This document shows, piece after piece, positions 57,097 through 64,000 of a stretch of DNA of 64,000 bases. Each line of letters begins with the position of its first letter. Position 1 is the first letter of the stretch. The position numbers and the translations under genes are program-made. The notes under the pieces are model-generated. The model worked only from the letters and a program-made list of their open reading frames with translations. It ran no database searches and was not told where the DNA came from. The DNA is from Pohlia nutans (Eukaryota > Streptophyta > Bryopsida > Bryales > Mniaceae), in the NCBI GenBank assembly GCA_022496805.1, contig CM040085.1, forward strand, positions 35,183,811 through 35,247,810, given 5' to 3'.

Positions 57097-60075
57097 ATTG
57101 TGAATAATTAAGTTAAAAAAACTTTCAAAGTACATTGAACTTCAACCATGGAGTTTTAAATGTTGCCCAAATGAGGGTGTTTTAAATGTTTTAAGTGTTT
57201 TGAGAGTCATAATTTTGTACTTTGATGTTTTTCAACTTTGGGGATTATGTTCACAATCTTGTTTAGAGTTTGTATAAAGAATTTAAAACCAATTGGATCT
57301 ATTTGTCATGGGTGCCTGAAATTACCCAAAACTCAAAAAAAATCACCTTTTGAAAAATAACTTTTTAATTGCAACTTGAATTGATCAAAAAAATTCTAGG
57401 CCTTAACTTAATAGTGAAACACAAGTTTATTAAAAAATTCACATCTTCTACAATAATTGTATTCAACAAAGATTGTATCAAAAAGGACTTACTCAAAAGT
57501 AGAAAATGGTTTGAAATCATGACTCATGGTTTCGAGAGTTAATTAATTATTTGGCATCAATATACCAACCTTGCCCTACTGCTATAGTATAATAACATTC
57601 CAAAATCTTATAAACATACGAAGTCAAGTCCATAAATTGCAAAAGATTCCAAATATTCCTGAAATATTCCAATGGATTCCAAAAGATTCCAAAAGATTCC
57701 TAAAAGATTCTAGATTCACTAAAATTTTGTTGATTTGGTCATCGCACTATTCAAATCAACAGAAAGTAGGTAGCAAACTGTTGATTTTTACAAAAAGTTT
57801 AAAAATTAGTGAAGTCGGTCATTGGAGTGCCCGAAACAACAGAAATCAGTTGATTTTCTGTTGATTTGGTCACGATTTTCTAGTAGTGAAAGGATCATTG
57901 CTAAAGTCTTAGGGAATACCATATTACGGGTTGTAAGAAGTGACACCTCAGCGTGTCTACCTGAAGCATCAACGAGTACAAAGAAGTACTTGAACTGACC
58001 TGACTGGGGAGTGATAGGGCCGCACCAATCGCCGTGGAGACGATACAATGCTGTTGGCATTTTAGTCGGGAGCTTCCACCGTGATGGCTGCTTGATGAGC
58101 TTCCCTTGAATGCACGCTGCGCACTCCTCCACGCGCTCCGCATCACTTGTACATAGGTCATGACTAGTCAAGATGGGAATCATTTTCCGCATCATGGTCG
58201 TCCCGGGGTGCCCCAACCGGCGATGCCAAATGTTGGCTTTGGAGCTGGAAAAGAGGCCTGGGCATCCCCCAGGGATAGGCGTGCGTGACACTCGTGTCAG
58301 TGTTCACTGGCCTCTTCTTCACCTTTGCAAGGGGGGCTAGCTTGCATGATGCAAAGCTCATATAGGCCGTTGGCTGCCGCATGTGCGGTGGCGAGGCGCC
58401 GCGGCCCTCGCCTAAGCTCGAGGACCTCTTCATCATTTTCCACCGCAGTAGAAACGTGGATGTCATTAGCCCGTAGGTCACGGTAGCTGATCAAGCTCCG
58501 GGGGGCGTCCGGGGCGTACATAGCCCTTTTGCAAATGAGGGGGCTCCCCCGGGCAGAATCACAACTGCCCAGCCCTCACGAAACTTGAAGTTTCATTTGC
58601 CGGCGATTGTGACTATGTCACAAGTTTGCCACGGCTCATTTTGAGTTTTGAACTCAAAGTGTGCCTGGTCTTGCAAAATGGTATGAGTGGAGGCGCTGTC
58701 AAGCAGAGCAATTTTAGCTTCGTTGGCAGACACGCTACTCTGAACCATGTAGATTTCGGGGTCTAACTCGCTGAGTGTGGGAGAAGGAGCATTGAGGGTG
58801 TGAGTTTCCTTCTTTCCTTCCCTCAGTGACTGCAGCTCCTTGTACATTGCAATGACATAACTAGAAGCACGACATTCTTTAGCATAATGACCCTTTCTGC
58901 CGCATTTATGACAAGTTCCCTTCTCTGTTTTTCTCCACGAATGAGAGGACCGGTCGGTTCTGGTCTGATTCGCGTACCTTTGGGGTTTGGAAGATCGATT
59001 CCACGTGTGCTTGGGCTTCCAGTTTCCCTTTGGCTTCCGGCGTGGTGCGTCGGAGATGTGGGACTCCCTGCTTGGATTGCCCGGCTTCGGGTGTGGCGTG
59101 GGTGCCGAGCTGGTTGTCTTCAGCGGGTTCTGGACTTCGCTGTTGTGAATCTCTTTAGCTGGCCTTGACTCTGCATTCTTGAGGAGCAATTGTTGTTGCT
59201 TTTCGGCTAACAGAAGGTAGGACATGAGTTCGGAATGTGTAGTAAACTTCATGTTGCGATACTGTTGAGTCAAAATTGCACAAGGAGGAAAAGTAGAGAG
59301 GGTCTTATCGATCATCTCGGTGTCGTTGATGGTGTCGCCACAGAGCCGAAGTTGGGCTACAATGCGGTGAAGTTCGGAGTTGAATGTGAGGAAATTTGGG
59401 AAATCCATCACGCGGAGGCCGATCCTGTCGCTCCGGGCTTGTGGCAGTAAAATGGTCTCTTCATGCTTGAATCGTGCCGCCAGCGCCGCCCATAATTCGG
59501 CAAGATCCTCGACTTGGATATATTGTTGTCGAAGTGAAGAATCGAGGTGCCGGCGCAAGATGAGTAGCGTATGCCATTTGTGTGAAGTTGGGATCTCCCC
59601 CTCGTGTGCAGGTGCGATCGTGGGGTCGAGTTCCTCTGCACGCAAGTATGCACGCATGTCGATGTTCCACCCTAAGTAATTGGATCCATCTGGCTCGAGC
59701 GGATCGAAGAAGAGAGGATGTGTTTGAGTCTCGCGGTGTTGGCGTTGCGAGGCCATGACTATGGGGTCTATAGAGATGTTGTAGAAGGAGGAGAAAATAA
59801 CAGAAGGAGGGTGACGGAGAGCAAGAACAAGGGCTATAAAGAGTTACAAAAGGCTATATCAGAAGAGTAAGAGCAAGAGCTACAAAAAGCTATATCAAAA
59901 GAGCAAGAGCAAAAACTACAAAGAGCTACAAAGAGCTATATCAAAAGAGCAAAAGCAAGAGCTACAAAGAGCTACAAAGAGCTACAAAAAGCTATATCAA
60001 AAGAGCAAGAAAGAGCTATGGTGGAAAAGCTTTGGTGGAAGAGCTATGGTGGAAGAGCTAACGGTGCTGATAACG

Positions 60076-60440
60076 TGTTGAGAGACAAGCATAAATACAA
60101 AGTATGAGCATCCAAGAATGAGCCAAAGCTCTATTCCATTAAGATTATATAGGGGTGAAGACAACTAGTTAACTCGGGTTAAGGTTTAGAGTATGACTGG
60201 GTTTACTATCCATCTATCTTATCGCTATCTACCTACTGTGACTTAACTAGTTATTAAAGACCAGTCAGATAGGTACAACTAGTTAACTCGGGTTAAGGTT
60301 TAGAGTATGACTGGGTTTACCATCCATCTATCTTATCGCTATCTACCTACTGTGACTTAACTGGTTATTAAGAACCAGTCAGGTAGGTATGCTGACTAAG
60401 CTGTGGAGAGTGAATGGATGACATTCATCCTGTCTTAACA
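60076..60440 (-). repeat. 5' LTR of the Copia element (365 bp)
   Basis: In plus orientation it runs from TGTTGAGAGACAAG to CTGTCTTAACA, a TG...CA unit with inverted tips. The adjoining minus-strand sequence CGTTATCAGCACC is a Copia-type primer-binding site (initiator Met tRNA). It contains a 114-bp tandem duplication (60161-60274 and 60275-60390) with two to three differences. Positions 59757-60075 hold AGAGCTACAAAGAGCTATAT repeats in the leader. Confidence 0.8.
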
Positions 60441-60535
60441 CCTTCGAATCGGAATGAGCGCAGTACATGTGGCGTGCAGGGCCATGTAACGGCGTCATTG
60501 GAGAAGCCGCATCAGGCACTCACGTTGCAGAGAAT

Positions 60536-60663
60536 CGGGCGCACTCTGCCTCAACAATTTCTGCAACTCGAGAATGCGCGCCTTCTGCCTAAGCAATTTC
60601 TACATCTCGGGAATGCGCGCATTTTTCCTCAGCAATTTCTGCAACTCGAGAATGCGCAGCTCT
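60536..60663 (+). repeat. Three ~44-bp tandem repeats upstream of the 60.7-kb gene
   Basis: Each unit has CAATTTCTGCAACTCGAGAA followed by TGCGCG, with a few changes. The array lies 60-190 bp before the start codon, between the LTR and the gene, probably in the promoter or 5' leader. Confidence 0.75.
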
Positions 60664-60725
60664 TGTTGAGGATTGAGCCAGATTGTCGGGAGGCTGGGCC
60701 GGATCGGTAAGGCCGGCGATTGACG

Positions 60726-61194
60726 ATGAAGAAGAATATGTTTTGGCAGGGGCGGCGAGCGCTGGGCGATGCGCCCAACCGGATGCTGGGCGAGTCGCTG
60801 TGGCGATGGTGGGCACGCCGCACGGACGCCCGCCTCAATCGCGACCAGTTATGGGACATGGTGGAGCCGTACGAGCGCCCCAAGTCCATGACGCCGCTCC
60901 TCTTGCTCAACATTGCGGCTTTCTACTCGGGCGTTCTGGCTGCCGCTGTCACCGAGCAGCTCCACAAGGTGCGAATTCTGTTTCTAACCCTAATTGCCCG
61001 CAATCTTCCGAAAACCTTTTGGTTTGGGGGGATTAGGGTTTCCATCTCTTATCTTTCCAGTGGTTGTTGCGCAGGAACGGTACTGGGCAGAGCATCCAGG
61101 GCAGGCCATTCCCATTATGAAGCCCAAGTTCTACCTGGGACCTTACAAAGTGCGCAGAGAGGATTTTGGTGAACCTGACGCACCTGGGCAATAG
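60726..61194 (+). CDS. Small mitochondrial-type membrane protein, probable plant complex I subunit
   Basis: Exons 60726-60968 and 61075-61194 (donor AAG|GTGCGA, acceptor TTGCGCAG), 120 residues. The N-terminus is basic and Trp-rich (GESLWRWWARRTDARLNRDQ). A conserved-looking LWDMVEPYERPKSMTPLLLL leads into one transmembrane segment (LNIAAFYSGVLAAAV). The tail has ERYWAEHPGQAIP and MKPKFYLGPYKV. From memory the layout EPYxRP-TM-(Y/F)W.(E/D)HPG-KPKFYxGP resembles a plant-specific small complex I subunit (Arabidopsis At1g67350 type), which would sit in the inner mitochondrial membrane. I hold that at about even odds. The Copia LTR ends 285 bp upstream. Confidence 0.75.
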
Positions 61195-61924
61195 AGTCAT
61201 CGTTTTGGTGTGAACATTTTTGACCTAATATCGACGCTCTTCTGTGTCTAGTTCGGGCACGTTTCAGAAAGGAGAGTGCGTGAGAAAATTGTACTGTCTC
61301 AGTTTTGCCACTCAGTATCAGACGGGAGGACAGGACTCACATATTCAGATTGTGTGCAGGATCTATTACATACTGTATCTCAATCTGATTCTTAGCTCTG
61401 ATGCGTTTTAGTGATGAGACCACAACAGCGGAGAATTTGGTTTGCAAACTGGAACTAGGAATTTTCAGTCACAGCTGTGACTACTCCATAAGGTTGTGAG
61501 CAACTTCGCAAATTCATACTGGTGCTCTACAGTACCGGTACTTCATTCTGGTCTTGACCACCAATAGTTGAAAATTATGTACAGTACATGCTCCACTGTA
61601 TCTTTAGATTGGAGAATTATACAGTACCTTTGAACAGCGACAATTATACTATTGCAATGCATGTATACTCTGACAACAGTATCGCCTTTCCATTTGAAGG
61701 GAGAAGAATAGAAAGTATCATGGCAAGAATAACCATTTCTTGTATGTACTGTACAGAACTTCCTTACAAGGTATCTCTGTCCAAAAAATGGAGTGGGCAG
61801 TAACATTGTCCTATGTTTCAGTTGATTGTTGGTCACATAAACAATCATTGGTTGCCTCATGATTCCTTTGGTTCCTCTCAGCAATCGGTTGCTTGGGTAA
61901 ACAGGATGCTACTGTTATGTAATA
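61195..61924. other. Intergenic gap between convergent genes
   Basis: Follows the 60.7-kb gene and precedes the thymidylate kinase stop. No gene or repeat is evident. Confidence 0.6.
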
Positions 61925-63136
61925 TCATTGAAGCATTTGCTTTCTTGACTCCAGAGGCCACATTTGCATGAGCTCGCGGCCATCTAGGCACGCTTGGATG
62001 ACTTTGACAGCTCGTTCTCTAATGTCAGACTGTATAGAATCCATCGACTGTGTCGCATCCACACTCTGCGACATGCAAGTGCAAGAGTAAGGTTAAGGTG
62101 GAGGCACCAATACCTGTCAGTTTTAAGGATTGGTGACACCGAGCAACGCCAGGAACAATTCAAACATCAAGGAAATGAACGCCAATACAAACAGTCCCGG
62201 CAGCCATACATAATATACTGTGATAGCAGACAATTACCTGCCAGGCCGTGTCCATCAAGGATTTGAATATTTGCTCAACTTTCTTCTGAAACTCAAGCTT
62301 TTCGTATCTCTCGCCGCCGTAACCTCCTCTTGCTGCAGCTACCTGGAGCATTATACAAGCATTACCACAGTTATTACTCTGATCTCATTCATATCAACAC
62401 GGAGCATAGCAATGTAAAGATCACACTTGGTCTCTCTCACCACAAAATGATATCTTGTAAAGTCACGAATACACTAAAGCAGATATTTGAGATAAACAAA
62501 TCATTGGAAAGGTCAAGACAGTAATCAATTGACCAAAGTTCAACATTCTCGATCCTCTAATTAATAGGGAAATAGCATCCATAAAGATAATTTACCAGGT
62601 TTGAACAAAGAATATACCTCTGCAGCGATGTCGAGATAGAGGACAAGATCTGGGGCCGGTAGCCCTACCTCTGGTGCCTGTCAAAATGCACTAAGCAGAT
62701 TGTCATTTAGATCCATTTCTCAACCTGCAAGGATGATGGAGCGATAAAGTTTCTTAATACTCACGTCAAGCCTCTTGAATGTTGAGCAGAATTAAAACCC
62801 TAGCCAGGCAAATAGAAGATTCAGAACCCCAAGCCATTGAACTCGTCAAGACCGGAATATAGAACCCCCCAATAAAGATTAATCGTTGTGCCTCGTCAAT
62901 AATGATTAATCGCATGTTGACATCCCATTTATCATTTACAGCAGCTAGGAAGTCCAACGCACAGATGATTACAAATACCCTAAACCCTAAACCCTAACCA
63001 CTATTTCAGAAAGCATGTGCTCACCTTGCACCAATCTAAATCAAGACCTTTCGCTGCTGAGAATGCCACACCCGAGTACGAGTACCGATCAATCACCAAT
63101 GTAATCCCCTCCCGTAGCTTCGATTCCATCAATGAC
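61925..63136 (-). CDS. Thymidylate kinase (dTMP kinase), C-terminal exons; 5' part outside window
   Basis: Phosphorylates dTMP to dTDP for DNA synthesis. Minus-strand exons: 63136-63025, 62677-62618, 62342-62238, 62065-61925 (stop TGA at 61925). Motifs: [20 protein letters not shown], then [17 protein letters not shown] (the DR(Y)xxSxxAYQ-like nucleotide-binding block); [17 protein letters not shown]; the lid [18 protein letters not shown]; and the end [16 protein letters not shown]. Phases agree. The P-loop (G(L/F)DxxGKS) and the NRWEK block should be in upstream exons. I do not find them between 63137 and 64000, so intron length here exceeds 0.86 kb. Confidence 0.85.
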
Positions 63137-63421
63137 CTGCCGTCTTTCCATTTCAGTCTCACATGAATATCTGACATCCAGCTCCAACAGTTCTAGAAAC
63201 CCTAAACTCCTTGTTACTCACAATTTAACCCTCCAGCTACATCAGACGCGAGGGCTCCCTCCACACTTACTCTCAAAGCATTTCGTAAAACCTAAAACCG
63301 GCCCCCACTTCAGCATTAACATAATTCTAAGGTAGGGACACCAAAGTTCCCCTTGATCAAATGTTCAGCTAGTGAACCTCTCCTTATTTTCGTAGAAGCA
63401 ATTTTAGCAAAGCTCCCGAGT

Positions 63422-63939
63422 TTGACCCGTCCTAGCTTTTGCATGCGGTACCTAAATAACGCATCTTTGGCGCGTTGGAATCCTCTTTCATTCGCCAACA
63501 AGATTTGACTGGTCTAATAATAGGTCTCAACACCAGCGATTGTGTTGCTAATTTTAGCCAAATGCTACATTAAAAAACTGGGCTGGCTAATTGATTCAAG
63601 AATTTTTGAAAAAAGAAAGAAATAATAACCAGATTTCCTACATGGAGTCAAGATGTGTATCCTCTTTAGACCTAGGTATCACCCATGTATTGCCTAAGTA
63701 GCACCTAGGTAGGTGCATAGCACACGTGTATTACCCTGATATTACCTATATATTAATACGAAAAGCGCATCCAAGGAGCCTAGATAGCTCTTCAACCATG
63801 GAAAAGTAGCAAAAATGCTAAACTGCTTCCTAAAAAAACATCACTGGACCCGTCCTAACTTTTGCATGCGGTACTTTAAACAATGCATTCTTCGGTGCGT
63901 TGGAATCCTCTTTACCTATCTAATAATGGGTCTCAACAC
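63422..63939. repeat. Direct repeat pair in the thymidylate kinase intron
   Basis: GACCCGTCCTA(G/A)CTTTTGC...GTTGGAATCCTCTTT...GGTCTCAACAC occurs at 63422-63532 and 63845-63939 in the same orientation, separated by ~310 bp. Possibly two copies of one short element or a solo-repeat remnant. Confidence 0.6.
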
Positions 63940-64000
63940 AGAGTTATTAGGTCTCAACATAAAGAGAGGCGATGTCATGTGTGTCTACCTTAAATTTGAA

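Larger units (their letters stand above)
55774..57888. mobile_element. Non-autonomous CACTA element 2, inserted in Copia integrase
   Basis: Ends CACTACTAGAAAATTC and GATTTTCTAGTAGTG; flanks TAA and AAA, consistent with a mutated 3-bp duplication. It is related to element 1 in opposite orientation: both hold AACAGAAAATCAAC-type subterminal motifs, CCGGGCAG repeats (55935-56005) and a tRNA-like segment (56025-56092, minus). It also contains a foldback (56150-56512) and a TTAA MITE (56517-57096). No transposase. Confidence 0.85.
53279..59756 (-). pseudogene. Copia retrotransposon gag-pol, degenerate, interrupted by CACTA element 2
   Basis: Gag starts at 59756 and has a CCHC zinc knuckle (CHKCGRKGHYAKEC). 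Protease motif LLDSASTHT is near 58700. The integrase zinc region (WHRRLGHPG, then CAACIQGK) and catalytic core start (HGDWCGP) lie at 58291-57889. The rest of integrase (MDNAMEFKSQAF) and reverse transcriptase (YVDDLNSIG) lie at 55771-53975. RNase H follows (YADSSFK, STNHAELL, EDNAACI), with the end at 53279. Breaks: in-frame stops at 58593 (TGA), 53972 (TAG) and 53402 (TAG); frame changes near 58560 and 58297; CACTA element 2 at 55774-57888. Codon frame on both sides of that insertion is compatible with a 3-bp target duplication. The 3' LTR is missing. Confidence 0.88.

Noticed and set aside
61543..61884. 113-codon open frame on the minus strand
   Set aside because: No recognisable motif, and it lies in the 3' gap between two convergent genes; most likely chance.

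Overview
The window is nuclear DNA of a land plant. It is AT-rich and low in gene density, with GT-AG introns. It carries single-copy plant housekeeping genes (clathrin light chain, thymidylate kinase, a probable plant-type complex I subunit, a plant alpha-amylase) in a sea of Copia, CACTA, Stowaway, Tourist and unclassified inverted-repeat elements. A complete Plavaka-type transposase gene, a family I associate mainly with fungi, makes a seed-free plant (bryophyte, lycophyte or fern) a reasonable guess, but the species cannot be fixed from sequence alone.

Layout. 0-9 kb: repeats, a miRNA-like foldback, a region bounded by a ~35 bp inverted repeat with GC-rich tandem arrays and a TA microsatellite. 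9.2-14.4 kb (minus): nine-exon Plavaka transposase gene, nearly intact but with three lesions. 14.4-19.4 kb: repeats. 19.4-25.2 kb: a 54-bp tandem array, scattered degenerate exon-like pieces, and a well-formed two-exon gene of unknown function (22.36-23.54 kb). 26.8-30.45 kb (plus): five-coding-exon alpha-amylase with a probable plastid transit peptide. 31.1-36.7 kb (minus): five-coding-exon clathrin light chain whose introns hold at least four MITEs and a foldback. 37.9-38.9 kb (minus): F-box gene with two frame breaks. 39.4-45 kb: repeats, including a ~1 kb palindrome. 46.0-48.0 kb (plus): five-exon gene for a conserved plant type-I membrane protein. 48.3-51.2 kb: MITEs. 51.2-60.4 kb: a decayed Copia element (minus) with one CACTA element at its 3' edge and a second inside its integrase; the second in turn carries a TTAA-ended MITE and a foldback. 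60.7-61.2 kb (plus): small two-exon mitochondrial-type membrane protein. 61.9-63.1 kb (minus): the last four exons of thymidylate kinase, with the 5' part outside the window.

Most notable signals. (1) The Plavaka transposase. (2) A group of short elements ending TTAA-CCCYTNAA...TTNAGGG-TTAA, supported by a related empty site inside this window. TTAA target duplication is the hallmark of piggyBac, which is not a usual land-plant superfamily. (3) Both CACTA elements contain a tRNA-like pol III A-box/B-box segment next to a GC-rich CCGGGCAG repeat. (4) Several long foldbacks (genic intron, CACTA-internal and intergenic) are potential small-RNA sources.

Exons were placed by hand from splice sites, reading-frame phase and family knowledge. 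No alignment was run.
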